This document shows positions 10,482-19,508 of a stretch of DNA of 64,000 nucleotides, one piece after another. The notes under the pieces were generated by a model that did no database searches, was not told the origin of the DNA, and saw only the letters and a list, made by a program, of their open reading frames with translations. The DNA lies in contig NZ_QULN01000003.1 of assembly GCF_003481705.1 (NCBI RefSeq), forward strand, positions 248,001 through 312,000. Reading direction: 5' to 3'. This stretch comes from Butyricicoccus sp. OM04-18BH (GTDB lineage Bacteria; Bacillota; Clostridia; Oscillospirales; Butyricicoccaceae). A program made the translations under genes and the position numbers. How positions within the stretch are numbered: the stretch's first letter is position 1; every line of letters begins with the position of its first letter.

Positions 10482-10892
10482 TTACTTTCTATTCTTCGGG
10501 TTGACAATATTTCGCCAATCCAGATCGCCGCGGTCAAGACCGAGGATGAGCATTTCAGCCGTTGCCGAGTTGGTAGCGATCGGGATGTTGTGCATATCGC
10601 ACAGTCGTGCGATCGCGTGAACATCCGGCTCGTACTGCGAGTTGGACATCGGATCGCGGAAAAACAGCACAAGGTCGATCTCGTTGTAGGCGACGCGCGC
10701 GGAGATCTGCTCCTCGCCGCCCTGCATGCCGGCCAGACACTTGTCGATCTTGAGGCCGGTCGCCTCTTCGACGAATTTGCCGGTCGTGCCGGTCGCGCAG
10801 ATGTTATGCTTTGCCAGAATGCCGCAGTATGCCATGCAGAACTGTACCATCAGCTCTTTTTTGCGGTCATGTGCGATCAGTGCTATGTTCAT
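10482..10892 (-). CDS. mgsA: Methylglyoxal synthase
   Basis: Converts dihydroxyacetone phosphate to methylglyoxal and phosphate, bypassing lower glycolysis when phosphate is short; cytosolic. Seen: the full family pattern in 136 residues, including IALIAHDRKK at the start, the phosphate-binding GTTGKF, MQGGEEQI, FFRDPM, and the H/D-bearing DVHAIARLCD. The ATG at 10890-10892 was preferred to a TTG two codons earlier because AAGGAG lies 10 bases before the ATG and only 4 before the TTG. It follows minD by 70 bases, an order seen in other Clostridia. Confidence 0.95.
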   Translation of the reverse strand: MNIALIAHDRKKELMVQFCMAYCGILAKHNICATGTTGKFVEEATGLKIDKCLAGMQGGEEQISARVAYNEIDLVLFFRDPMSNSQYEPDVHAIARLCDMHNIPIATNSATAEMLILGLDRGDLDWRNIVNPKNRK

Positions 10893-10962
10893 TTCCAAAC
10901 GTCTCCTTCCTTATCCCCATGGTTGGCTTGTGTCAACGTCAGATTTTGTCTCTCTGTGACGG

Positions 10963-11706
10963 TTAAATCTTCATCAGCGGCACGCGCTCTCCGTCCAGAC
11001 GGCGCGCGATGTTCTGATACGCACGCGCAGCACCGTGCTTTTTGGCTGCGATGATGCTCGTTCCGCTGTTGCCGCAGGCGATCAGATCCTCATCCTCGGG
11101 CACGATGCCGAGCAGCGGAAGCCCTGCCTCGTCCATCGCGTCGTCGATGTTGCCCGAGCGGCCGCGGCTGATGAGCCTCGGACGCACGCGGTTGAGCACC
11201 ATGCGGATGCGCTGGATGCAGTATTCCTGCTCGATGGTACGTGCGCAGCGCTCCGCGCCGCGCACACAGGCGCGGTCGGTCGCGGTGACGATGATGGCCT
11301 GCGTGGCGATATGCGCCAGAAAGGACATCTCCGCCGGGAGTCCCGCCGGACCGTCGATGATGAGATAATCAAATCCGGCCTGCTCTGCCTGCTTTGCGAG
11401 CTGGTCCATGCCGCGCTCGCTCAGAGCGGGCAGTCTGACCGGCGCAGTCAGCAGGTACAGCGTCTCGTACACGGGATGACGCGCCATGGCGTCCGCGAGC
11501 TGCACCATGCCGCCCGCCACGTCGGCAAACGAGTAGACCACCCGGTCCGACATGCCCAGTACGATATCCAGATTCCGAAGGCCGCAGTCGCCGTCGATGA
11601 CGAGCACCCGATGCCCGTTTGCGGCGAGCGCCGCGCCGACGCCGGCGGTAAGAGAGGTCTTTCCTGTTCCGCCCTTACCGGACGCCACCAGAATTACCTT
11701 TAACAT
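10963..11706 (-). CDS. minD: MinD-like septum-site ATPase lacking the usual membrane-targeting tail
   Basis: ParA/MinD-family P-loop ATPase of 247 residues that in relatives helps place the division septum. Seen: deviant Walker A GKGGTGKTS at 10-18, VIDGDCGLRNLD and LIIDGPAGL. The family normally ends with a basic amphipathic helix that binds the membrane; here the chain stops at RVPLMKI, soon after the conserved AYQNIARR. No minC or minE lies beside it. It has its own promoter after mrdA and precedes mgsA. The ATG at 11704-11706 has GGAGG upstream. It is clearly a MinD relative, but whether it acts in classical Min regulation is open. Confidence 0.82.
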   Translation of the reverse strand: MLKVILVASGKGGTGKTSLTAGVGAALAANGHRVLVIDGDCGLRNLDIVLGMSDRVVYSFADVAGGMVQLADAMARHPVYETLYLLTAPVRLPALSERGMDQLAKQAEQAGFDYLIIDGPAGLPAEMSFLAHIATQAIIVTATDRACVRGAERCARTIEQEYCIQRIRMVLNRVRPRLISRGRSGNIDDAMDEAGLPLLGIVPEDEDLIACGNSGTSIIAAKKHGAARAYQNIARRLDGERVPLMKI

Positions 11707-11773
11707 ACAGCCTCCGAAAGTGAGCCTGCCCGAATATTTTTCCGCGCAGGCCGTGTAAGTTCTATTTGGTTAC

Positions 11774-11802
11774 ATTATAAACTAACGCCATGAATTTGAC
11801 AA
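11774..11802 (-). promoter_or_regulatory. Sigma-A-type promoter of minD-mgsA
   Basis: On the minus strand TTGTCA (11797-11802) and TATAAT (11774-11779) are 17 bases apart, in the 145-base gap between mrdA and minD. Confidence 0.8.
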
Positions 11803-11851
11803 GCGGTCAGGCAAACTTTTTCTGCTGCGTGCGCGGACACTCGGAAAAAAC

Positions 11852-14143
11852 TTATCGTAAAAGCGTGTTTTCCGTCGGCACAGCGTCAACATTTTCCACG
11901 TTGTCCGCCGTGAAGAACTCGTCGAGCATATCGCGGACGACCGGCGCGACGTATGCGCCGTGACCGGCGCCCTCGCCGACCACGCAGATGACGATCTGAG
12001 GGTCGTCGAACGGCGCGAACGCGATGAACAGACCGTTGTCGAACGCCTCGCCGTTCTCATAGGTCTCGGCCGTGCCGGTTTTGCCGCCGACCTTGATGGG
12101 ATAGTCCGCGAACACGCTGCCGGCGGTGCCGCCCTCGTCGGTGACCTCGCTCATGCCCTGCATGACAAGGCGGCGGGTTTCGTCCGAAAGCTCGATTTTT
12201 TCCTTGGCGCTCGGCGTTTCGTTCTTGACCACGCTTGAAAAGTCGTAGCTCTTGATGCTCCGCACGAGCGTCGGCTGGTAGAGCGTGCCGCCGTTGACGA
12301 CGGCAGAGATATAGTTTGCCAGCTGAAGCGGCGTAAAGCCGTTGTCCGACTGGCCGATCGCCGCGATAACATCGTCGCCGCCCTGCCAGCCGCGCGTGGA
12401 GGGGTCGGCCTTTTTCATTTCCGCGCGGTAGGTCGGGCCTGCGGCGTGGCCGGAGCGCTCGCCGATGCCGATGCCGGTGACGACGCCGAGGCCGAACCGC
12501 TCGGACCACTTTTCCAGATGCGCGCCGGTCAGCTTCTGACCGACGGTATAGAAAAACGTGTTGCACGAATACTTGAGCGCGCCTGTGACGTCGAGCGTCA
12601 TCGGCGTGTCATGGTTTTTACAGGTGAATTTCTGGCCGCCGTACTCGAAAACGCCCGTGCAGGTGATCTGGGTGTTCGCGTCGATGATGCCCTCCTCCAG
12701 ACCTGCGATGGCGGACAGGACCTTGAAGGTCGAGCCGGGCGGGTACACGCCGCTCGTGACGCGGTTCACCTCGGGATGGCGGCTGTCGCTCGCGCGGTCC
12801 TCGGCCGCTGCGGTCGAATTGTAATCCGCAAGGCTGTACGTCGGGTAGGACGCCATCGCGAGCACCTCGCCCGTATTCGGGTCGAGCGCGACCGCCGCGC
12901 CGCCCCTGCCGTTTCCGGCAAGGTTTTCCGCGAGCGAACGCTCCGCGACCTCCTGCAGGTCGAGGTCAAGGGTCGTCACGACGTTGTCGCCCGGCCGGGG
13001 CGCCGCGGTGGACTGCTCCGCGACCTCGTTGCCGCCGAGGTCGGTCTCCACCGTGCGCGAACCGGACGAGCCGTGCAGATAGCTCTCGAACGCTTTTTCC
13101 AGACCGGTCTTGCCGACGACCGAGGTCATCTGATAACCGGCAAGTTCCTTATAGGTGTCCTTCCACTCGGTCGCGTCCACGACGCCCACCGTTCCGAGCA
13201 CATGCGCGGCAGCCGTTGTGTCATACTGACGCACGGCTTCGCTCTGCACCTCGACGCCCGGATACTCCCCGTGATGCTCCTTGATGTAGGCGATGAGGTC
13301 CATCGAAATGTCGTCTGCGAGCGTAAAGGTGATGGTCTTGCTGAAGCCGACCTGACGCATGCTGTAATACACGCCGACGAGCGTGCGCACATCGTCCTGC
13401 GGCAGATTTGCCGCCATGCCGAGCTTTTCGGTCATATATTTTCCCATTGCCGCAACAAATTCGGTCGGAGAGACCAGCGCTGTCGCGTCGATCTGCTTTG
13501 TTTTGTCGATGACGTTTCCGTCTGCGTCGTACTCGACCGGCGCTTCCTTCGCCTGCCGGACGGCGCTCTGCACAGCGGTCAGGCCGAGCGTCTCGCAGCT
13601 GTCCTTGATATAGGCGGACAGCGTGGCCATGCTGCTGCTCCCCGCCTCGGCGGTGTAGGTGTAGGGCGCGGAGGCCGAGATCGGCAGCATATCGTTCAGG
13701 AGCGCACGCGCCTCCCCGGCTTCCTCCTCGGTTTCGTCCGTATATTCATCCTGCGCAGGCTGCGCCTGCTTTTTCGCCGCCGCGAGCGTTTTGCCCACGT
13801 CGCCCGTCACATTCAGACCTGCCGCATCCGCCTGCACGCGCTGTGCAAGGTCGAGCAGCCGGTCAAATTTGTCCTCTTTATTCTCCCAGAAGTCAGAATA
13901 CAGCAGAACGAGCGAAAAACCGGTCTTGTTCGAGACCATCGGACGTCCGTAGCGGTCAAGGATCTCGCCGCGCGCAGCGGAAACCGTCGAGGTCGTCGTC
14001 AGAAACTGCGCCGAGCGCTCGAGATATTCCTGTCCGTGCACAAGCTGGAGGTCGACCAGACGGCTTCCTGCCAGACCTGCGCACAGCAGCAGCATGACGA
14101 GCAGCGCGGCAAGCCGGTGCAGCAGTTGTTGTTTATTTTCCAT
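11852..14143 (-). CDS. mrdA: Class B penicillin-binding protein 2 (elongation transpeptidase)
   Basis: Membrane-anchored peptidoglycan transpeptidase of the elongation machinery, active outside the cell; 763 residues. Seen: one N-terminal membrane segment (about 9-29), a PBP dimerisation domain with RGEILDRYGRPM, and transpeptidase motifs SxxK in PGSTFK (near 469), SxN in YSCNTFF, and KTG in GGKTGTAE (near 687). A long acidic, Ala-rich insert spans about residues 100-200, making it longer than the typical 600-700. The ATG at 14141-14143 has AAGGAG. It follows mreC and mreD, which marks it as PBP2 rather than the division enzyme FtsI. Confidence 0.93.
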   Translation of the reverse strand: MENKQQLLHRLAALLVMLLLCAGLAGSRLVDLQLVHGQEYLERSAQFLTTTSTVSAARGEILDRYGRPMVSNKTGFSLVLLYSDFWENKEDKFDRLLDLAQRVQADAAGLNVTGDVGKTLAAAKKQAQPAQDEYTDETEEEAGEARALLNDMLPISASAPYTYTAEAGSSSMATLSAYIKDSCETLGLTAVQSAVRQAKEAPVEYDADGNVIDKTKQIDATALVSPTEFVAAMGKYMTEKLGMAANLPQDDVRTLVGVYYSMRQVGFSKTITFTLADDISMDLIAYIKEHHGEYPGVEVQSEAVRQYDTTAAAHVLGTVGVVDATEWKDTYKELAGYQMTSVVGKTGLEKAFESYLHGSSGSRTVETDLGGNEVAEQSTAAPRPGDNVVTTLDLDLQEVAERSLAENLAGNGRGGAAVALDPNTGEVLAMASYPTYSLADYNSTAAAEDRASDSRHPEVNRVTSGVYPPGSTFKVLSAIAGLEEGIIDANTQITCTGVFEYGGQKFTCKNHDTPMTLDVTGALKYSCNTFFYTVGQKLTGAHLEKWSERFGLGVVTGIGIGERSGHAAGPTYRAEMKKADPSTRGWQGGDDVIAAIGQSDNGFTPLQLANYISAVVNGGTLYQPTLVRSIKSYDFSSVVKNETPSAKEKIELSDETRRLVMQGMSEVTDEGGTAGSVFADYPIKVGGKTGTAETYENGEAFDNGLFIAFAPFDDPQIVICVVGEGAGHGAYVAPVVRDMLDEFFTADNVENVDAVPTENTLLR

Positions 14144-14155
14144 GGGGTCGCTCCT

Positions 14156-14674
14156 TTATATCCACCGGTCGTCCCTCGAAAATGCGCGGCTGATGCGCCG
14201 CATGGGCAGATAGACGATAAAGCACAGCATGCACGCGACGAGCGTTCCGCCGACCGTCTGATGCAGCACGAGCAGGAAGGACGCACCCTCCCGCATGAGC
14301 TGCACAAAATAGCGCAGCATGCCGAGCAGCAGCATCTCGAAGGCGTTCATCAGCACCATGGAGAGAAAGCCGCCGGCGAGCGCCGTCCGGCTGATCAGGC
14401 CGCCGAGCAGGCCGTACAGCATGAAATAGATCGGATAAATGCCGTCCATGCCGACCAGACCGACGTCGTACAGCACCCCGGCGAGCAGACCCACGACCGC
14501 GCCCTCGACCGGGCCGTCGAGCAGGGCCGCCGCCGTCACGGCCGCAGGCAGCAGATCGACATGGTAGCCGAACAGCGGATGCGCGCCGAACACGCTCGTC
14601 TGGATGACGTAGACGAGAACTGTCACAAGAGCGTACAGCAGCATTTTCGGGATTGAAATCAGTTCTCTCTGCAT
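14156..14674 (-). CDS. mreD: Rod shape-determining protein MreD
   Basis: Integral membrane component of the elongasome; 172 residues with about five membrane helices and few charged loops. Seen: the MreD-like run LLPAAVTAAALLDGPVEG and GLLAGVLYDVG. The ATG at 14672-14674 starts 4 bases after the mreC stop, with GGAG inside the end of mreC, so the two are translationally coupled. Identity rests on topology, length and its place between mreC and mrdA; MreD sequences are poorly conserved. Confidence 0.88.
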   Translation of the reverse strand: MQRELISIPKMLLYALVTVLVYVIQTSVFGAHPLFGYHVDLLPAAVTAAALLDGPVEGAVVGLLAGVLYDVGLVGMDGIYPIYFMLYGLLGGLISRTALAGGFLSMVLMNAFEMLLLGMLRYFVQLMREGASFLLVLHQTVGGTLVACMLCFIVYLPMRRISRAFSRDDRWI

Positions 14675-14678
14675 GGTA

Positions 14679-15524
14679 TCACTCCGTTGTGTCGGTGAAA
14701 TCGGTGATGATGGACACGCTCGAAACGTTCGAGACGTTGACGAACGGCCGCAGCACGGCATAATACGAAATGCCGGTCTCCTCGGGCTGCACGCTCTCGA
14801 CCGTGCCGATCATGATGCCCTTGGGAAAGGCGCCGCCGCGGCCCGAGGTTTCGACCGTATCGCCGACAACGACCTGATTGCCTGCCGTGAGGTAGGAAAG
14901 GCGCAGCCGGTCCTCGCTCATGAGGTCATAGCTGCCCTCCGCGATGGCGGTCTCGCGCGTGCGCGTGATGAGCGCGCCGCACTGCATGTCCACGTCGGTC
15001 ACGGTCGTGACCTCGCACGTATTTGAGCCGGCCTCGCTGACGTAGCCGACCATGCCGTCGATCGTCGTGACGAGGTCTCCCTTCGCAACGCCGTGCGCGG
15101 TGCCCTTGTCGAGCGTCAGCGTGACTGCGGTGTCGCCCGGATTGCGGCTGATGACCTCGGCGTTCACGGTCGTAAGGTTGCGCTGCCGCTCAGGCTGGCC
15201 CGCCTGTGCGCGGAAGCGGTTGTTCTCCTCGATGGCGAGTTGTGCGTCGCGCACCAGCTGCTCATTCTCGCGGAGCTGCTTTTTCAGCTCTTCATTTTCC
15301 GCCTTCAGCTCGTCGAACTCGGTAAAATAGCCGATGCCTCTGCCGAACACGCCGCCGATGCCGCTCGCAAGGCGCTGCACCGGGCGGATGACCGCGCCTG
15401 CCGCGCGGCTCACCGGCGAGGGATTTCCCGTCACGCCGCTGTACACGGCCGACAGGATACACAGCACGGCCACCGCGGCGATTCCGACGAAAAACCGCGG
15501 CTCTACGCTTTTTCTTCTGCGCAA
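14679..15524 (-). CDS. mreC: Rod shape-determining protein MreC
   Basis: Membrane-anchored periplasm-side scaffold that links MreB/MreD to PBPs; 281 residues. Seen: one membrane segment (about 10-30), a coiled coil (about 68-105, ELKAENEELKKQLREN), and the beta-rich MreC domain with SRNPGDTAVTLTLDKG and GLVT-like turns. The start is a TTG (15522-15524) with GAGAGGAG eight bases upstream. mreB, which often precedes mreC, is not here; maf precedes it directly by 13 bases. Confidence 0.93.
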   Translation of the reverse strand: MRRRKSVEPRFFVGIAAVAVLCILSAVYSGVTGNPSPVSRAAGAVIRPVQRLASGIGGVFGRGIGYFTEFDELKAENEELKKQLRENEQLVRDAQLAIEENNRFRAQAGQPERQRNLTTVNAEVISRNPGDTAVTLTLDKGTAHGVAKGDLVTTIDGMVGYVSEAGSNTCEVTTVTDVDMQCGALITRTRETAIAEGSYDLMSEDRLRLSYLTAGNQVVVGDTVETSGRGGAFPKGIMIGTVESVQPEETGISYYAVLRPFVNVSNVSSVSIITDFTDTTE

Positions 15525-15537
15525 AACAAATCTCCTC

Positions 15538-16104
15538 TCAACGGGCAGCGTTCAGCTTCCGCAGCATCACGCCGAGCGGCGCGACCGGAAGCCCCATAAC
15601 GCTGTAATAATCGCCGCGGATGCCCTCGATGAGCAGCGCGCCGTGGCCCTGGATGCCGTAGGCGCCCGCCTTGTCGAGCGGCTCGCCGGTGGCGAGATAT
15701 TCCGCAAGCTCCTCCTCGGAAAAGTCGCGGAACGTGACCTCGGTACGGGTGCAGAGCGTCTGCGCGCCGCCGTCCGGCGACAGCACCGCAAGTCCGGTCA
15801 GCACCTCGTGCGTGCGGCCGCGCAGACGGCGCAGCATATCCGCCGCGTCCGCTCTGTCCTTCGGCTTGCCGAGCGGCAGATGGTCGATGGTCACCATGGT
15901 GTCCGAGCCGATGCACACCGCGTCCGGATGCGACTGCATCGCCGCCTCGGCCTTGAGGCGCGACAGGCGGACGACCTCGTCCGCGATCGGCGCGCCGTCG
16001 CGCAGGCTTTCATCCGCGTCCGCCGGGCAGACGGCAAAATCCTCTGTGATAAGGCTCAGCAGCTCGCGCCGTCTGGGCGAGCCGGATGCAAGTACGATTT
16101 TCAT
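15538..16104 (-). CDS. maf: Maf-family nucleotide pyrophosphatase
   Basis: Hydrolyses non-canonical or excess nucleoside triphosphates (dTTP/UTP or modified bases) to monophosphates; cytosolic; 188 residues. Seen: the N-terminal ASGSPRRRELL, the SRLKAEAA segment, GSDTMV and GKPKD, and the late DKAGAYGIQG, all family hallmarks. Its ATG touches the stop codon of the U32 gene (TAAATG), so translation is coupled. Position before mreC is typical. Confidence 0.93.
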   Translation of the reverse strand: MKIVLASGSPRRRELLSLITEDFAVCPADADESLRDGAPIADEVVRLSRLKAEAAMQSHPDAVCIGSDTMVTIDHLPLGKPKDRADAADMLRRLRGRTHEVLTGLAVLSPDGGAQTLCTRTEVTFRDFSEEELAEYLATGEPLDKAGAYGIQGHGALLIEGIRGDYYSVMGLPVAPLGVMLRKLNAAR

Positions 16105-18141
16105 TTATTCGACTCCTCTTTTATATAAGCCGCGCGTGAACTCGCCCTCGAGTGGCGCACCGCTGAGGAACGCACGTGCGATGTGTGCGCACTCCTCCGG
16201 GCTTTCCGTTGTGAACAGCAGACGGGCAGTCTGCACGCCGAGCCGCGCGAAATCCTCGCGCAGGCACAGTGGACGGTTGCCGATGAGCGTGTTGCGGCAG
16301 CCGAACTCCGGCAGCAGCGGAAAGCTCTCGTGCCGGCGGTCGGTCAGCACGGTCACGCCGTTTTTACACGAGCATTTGCCCCCGTGCTGGCGGCGGATGG
16401 CGCAGTTTTCAAAAATCATGAGCGGCAGGCGGCCATAGACGATGAGATCGGTCTCGAGCGGTCCCTCCATGTCGCGGATCTGCGCAAGACGCGCCTCGAA
16501 CGACAGCGTCTGGCGCGAAACGCCCATTTCTGCGAGCGCACACAGCGTGCGGCTGTTGTAGGCGTTCAGACCGAAATCGCCGTGCACGGCAAAGCCGAGG
16601 CGCTTCGCCATCGGGATGTGGCCGATGTTGCCGACGAGAACCGTGTCCGTTCCCCGGCTCATCGCCTCGCCGAGCAGCATTTCGATTTGTCCCTGCTCGC
16701 TGTCGGAAAAGACGCGCGGCAGTACGGCCGGAAGGCCGGTGCGCGCGGCGACCTCGAGCGGCGCATAGACGGCCTCCAGTCCGAGACCCTCGAGCGCTTT
16801 CGCCTGCGCCTCGGTGCGGACGGCGGCCGTATAGCCGCGGAAGCCCTCACGGGACGCCGCCTCCTCGTCGCGCGGCAGCACATTGCCGTCCATCCAGTCG
16901 CGCGAGGGCGCGACCGAGCGCTTGGCGAGCAGAAGCGCGAGCGCATCGCGGCGCATGCCATTCATGACGGACGCCGGGACGACCAGACCATCCTCGACCT
17001 CGATATGCATGTTCTGCACATAAAACGGCGTGCCGCCGGTCTTGGAGAGCGATTTTTCCACCATTTCCGGGGTCGTCGGACGGTTTTTCGCCTGCTCCGT
17101 CCCGCCCGTCACGGTCACCTCTCCGGCGCTCAGCACAGCGCCCGTGTCGCGGCGCGCGCTGAAGAACAGATTCACCGGCACGAGCGGCGCTTCTTTGCCC
17201 TCGGCAAAGCGGCGCGCAGCCTCGTCATAGAGCGCCTTGACCTCGTTCATCGGCACGTCGGTCTTGGTGCCGAACATACTGTCGCCCTTTTTCCCGGTGT
17301 AGTAGCCGTCGGTGAAGCCGTCGCGCGAAAACACGCGGCGCAGGATGTCGCGCTCCCCGGCGGTCGGCTTTCTGTGCTCGCGCAGCAGGTCGGCGTAGAC
17401 CTTCGTGACGATGGCGGCGTACTCCGGGCGCTTCATGCGGCCCTCGATCTTGAGCGAGGACACGCCCCAGTCCGCCAGCTCCGCCACGTGACCGGCGAGC
17501 ATCTGATCCTTGAGCGAGAGCGGGTAGCCGCCGTTGTACGGCAGGCGGCACGGCTGCGCACACAGACCGCGGTTGCCCGAACGCTGCCCGATGACGGCGG
17601 ACAGGTAGCACTGACCCGAATAGCACATGCACAGTGCGCCGTGGACGAACACCTCGGTCTCGACGCCTGCCTCGCGCGTGATCTGCTCGATCTGCTCGCG
17701 CGTGCATTCGCGGCTGAGCACGACGCGGGAAAAACCGATGTCGCGCGCCTGCCTTGCCCCGTCGAGCGTGTGGATGGTCATCTGCGTGGAGGCGTGCAGA
17801 GCGAAATCCGGCGCGTGCGCATGGATGAGCCGCGCGAGACCCAGATCCTGCACGATGAGCGCGTCCGCGCCCGCCTCATACAGGAACTTCGCGTCCTCGA
17901 GCGCGTCGTCCAGCTCGCGGTCTCCCACGAGGATGTTCAGCGTGATGTTGCTCTTTACGTTTCGTGCGCGGCAGTAGGCGATGGCGTCCGCCATTTCCTC
18001 GTGCGAAAAGCCCTGCGCGTTGCGGCGCGCATTGAAGGTGCCGAAGCCCATGTACACCGCACCCGCGCCCGACTGCACGGCGGCGCGCACGCCCTCGGGC
18101 GATCCTGCCGGCGCAAGAAGTTCAGGAATTTTTACGTTCAT
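16105..18141 (-). CDS. U32-family peptidase / RlhA-like RNA-modification protein
   Basis: Member of the U32 family, whose studied members include collagenase-like proteins and RlhA/TrhP-type factors for RNA hydroxylation; 678 residues. Seen: N-terminal ELLAPAGSPEG, a TIM-barrel-like part with YMGFGTFNARRNA, the cysteine cluster CMCYSGQCYLS...RGLCAQPCR (about 170-200) and a further C-terminal cysteine motif CAIRRQHGGKCSC. The length matches members with a C-terminal DUF3656-like extension. It overlaps zapA by four bases (ATGA) and abuts maf. In Clostridia zapA-U32 pairing is frequent. An RNA-modification role is inferred from family knowledge. Confidence 0.88.
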   Translation of the reverse strand: MNVKIPELLAPAGSPEGVRAAVQSGAGAVYMGFGTFNARRNAQGFSHEEMADAIAYCRARNVKSNITLNILVGDRELDDALEDAKFLYEAGADALIVQDLGLARLIHAHAPDFALHASTQMTIHTLDGARQARDIGFSRVVLSRECTREQIEQITREAGVETEVFVHGALCMCYSGQCYLSAVIGQRSGNRGLCAQPCRLPYNGGYPLSLKDQMLAGHVAELADWGVSSLKIEGRMKRPEYAAIVTKVYADLLREHRKPTAGERDILRRVFSRDGFTDGYYTGKKGDSMFGTKTDVPMNEVKALYDEAARRFAEGKEAPLVPVNLFFSARRDTGAVLSAGEVTVTGGTEQAKNRPTTPEMVEKSLSKTGGTPFYVQNMHIEVEDGLVVPASVMNGMRRDALALLLAKRSVAPSRDWMDGNVLPRDEEAASREGFRGYTAAVRTEAQAKALEGLGLEAVYAPLEVAARTGLPAVLPRVFSDSEQGQIEMLLGEAMSRGTDTVLVGNIGHIPMAKRLGFAVHGDFGLNAYNSRTLCALAEMGVSRQTLSFEARLAQIRDMEGPLETDLIVYGRLPLMIFENCAIRRQHGGKCSCKNGVTVLTDRRHESFPLLPEFGCRNTLIGNRPLCLREDFARLGVQTARLLFTTESPEECAHIARAFLSGAPLEGEFTRGLYKRGVE

Positions 18142-18440
18142 TTGCTGTCTTTTCCGTTCTTTTCAGTCTTTTTGCCGCTGCGGAGCGCCTCGAGCTCTGC
18201 CTCGAGCTTGCGGCATTTTTCCTCCGCTGCGAGCGCCTCCCGTTTGGCCTTGATGCACTGGTCGGCCAGATTGACCGACGCCAGCGCGATCGCGCGCGTC
18301 GAGGCAAAGGAAGCGCTTCCGCCGCAGGACACGATGACCTGCTGCGCGAAGGAGGCGACCTCGTTCATGTATTCCACCGACTCATCCGCCATCAGCGTGT
18401 ATTTCTGACCGGCGATGCGGAGTAAAATTCTGTTTTTCAT
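18138..18440 (-). CDS. zapA: Cell division protein ZapA
   Basis: Small FtsZ-ring-associated protein of 100 residues. Seen: beta-rich N-terminal ILLRIAGQKYTLMADES, then a long helix (about 60-95) predicted to form a coiled coil and ending in a Lys-rich tail. The ATG at 18438-18440 has GGGAG upstream. First gene of a long minus-strand run zapA, U32, maf, mreC, mreD, mrdA, each separated by at most 13 bases. ZapA is short and weakly conserved; genomic position supports the call. Confidence 0.87.
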   Translation of the reverse strand: MKNRILLRIAGQKYTLMADESVEYMNEVASFAQQVIVSCGGSASFASTRAIALASVNLADQCIKAKREALAAEEKCRKLEAELEALRSGKKTEKNGKDSK

Positions 18441-18493
18441 ATTTTCTCCCGTCCTTTCGAAAACGTGCAAGAGGACATATTATCATAAATTAC

Positions 18494-18522
18494 AGTATAC
18501 CACATATTTCGTGTTTGTGGAA
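18494..18522 (-). promoter_or_regulatory. Putative promoter of the zapA-mre operon
   Basis: On the minus strand TATACT (18494-18499) lies 17 bases from a weak TTCCAC (18517-18522). The region 18441-18600 is otherwise AT-rich and shows nothing else recognisable. Confidence 0.5.
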
Positions 18523-18601
18523 CGGAAAATATGCGCAAAATGGCATTTGGGCGGCAGGTGGATTTTGTACGTCCCCTGAACGGAAAAGCCGGGCTGCGCT
18601 C

Positions 18602-18630
18602 TTGTGAGTTTCGCTTTGCTGTGCTAAAAT
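18602..18630 (+). promoter_or_regulatory. Promoter of the proBA operon
   Basis: TTGTGA (18602-18607) and TAAAAT (18625-18630) are 17 bases apart, about 58 bases before proB. Confidence 0.65.
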
Positions 18631-18687
18631 AGAGGTATCTATCGGACGGAACTGTCTTCCGCCGTATTTTCCGGAGGTTTATTGATT

Positions 18688-19491
18688 ATGCTGAACATGA
18701 AAGAGGTGCGGCGCATCGTCGTCAAGGTCGGCTCCTCAACGCTGACCTACGACAACGGCAAGCCGAATATCCGCCGCATCGAGCAGCTCGTGCGCACCAT
18801 CAGCGACCTGCAGAACCGCGGGTTCGAGATGGTACTCGTCTCGTCCGGCGCAGTGGCGGTCGGCACGGCCAAGCTGGGTCTGAAGGAGCGACCGCGCGAG
18901 CTCGCCGTAAAGCAGGCGGCCGCCGCCGTCGGCCAGTGCGAGCTGATGCACATTTACGATAAAATGTTCCTTGAATACGGCATCAATGTCGCGCAGATCC
19001 TGCTGACGCGCGAGAATATCGTCGACACCGAGCAGCGTCAGAACATCCATAACACGTTTACCGAGCTGACCAAGATCGGCGTCGTGCCCATCATCAACGA
19101 GAACGACTCGGTCGCGACCGCCGAGCTCAAGCACATCGAAAACTTCGGCGATAATGATACGCTGTCCGCCGTCGTCGCGCGCATGTGCGAGGCCGACCTG
19201 CTCGTCATCTTCTCCGACATCGACGGCCTGTACGACTCCGACCCGCGCAAGAATCCGCAGGCGAAGCTGATCTCCCATGTCCCGGTCATCACCTCCAAGG
19301 TGCGCAAAATGGCCGGCGGCGCCGGCTCCTCGCTCGGCACGGGCGGCATGGCGACCAAGATCGGCGCGGCCGAGCTGTGCATGGACGCGAACATCCCCAT
19401 GCTCGTGGCCAACGGCGACAAGCAGGGCCTGCTGTACGACATCGTGGACGGCAAGCAGGTCGGAACGCTCTTCTCCCGAAACAACGAATAA
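18688..19491 (+). CDS. proB: Glutamate 5-kinase, short form without PUA domain
   Basis: Phosphorylates glutamate to gamma-glutamyl phosphate, first step of proline synthesis; cytosolic. Seen: IVVKVGSSTLT, VSSGAVAVG, IINENDSVA, FGDNDTLSA and the nucleotide-binding GTGGMATKI. At 267 residues it ends after the kinase domain, lacking the C-terminal PUA domain of the 367-residue E. coli enzyme; such short forms are common in Firmicutes. The ATG at 18688 is 10 bases from GGAGG; a TTG two codons earlier is only 4 bases from it. proA follows after 17 bases. Confidence 0.96.
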   Translation: MLNMKEVRRIVVKVGSSTLTYDNGKPNIRRIEQLVRTISDLQNRGFEMVLVSSGAVAVGTAKLGLKERPRELAVKQAAAAVGQCELMHIYDKMFLEYGINVAQILLTRENIVDTEQRQNIHNTFTELTKIGVVPIINENDSVATAELKHIENFGDNDTLSAVVARMCEADLLVIFSDIDGLYDSDPRKNPQAKLISHVPVITSKVRKMAGGAGSSLGTGGMATKIGAAELCMDANIPMLVANGDKQGLLYDIVDGKQVGTLFSRNNE

Positions 19492-19508
19492 CTCAGAGGT
19501 GAAAATCA

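Noticed and set aside
8934..11054. Long plus-strand open frame (706 codons) opposite hisS and mgsA.
   Set aside because: Runs antisense across two certain genes and their spacer; no family features.
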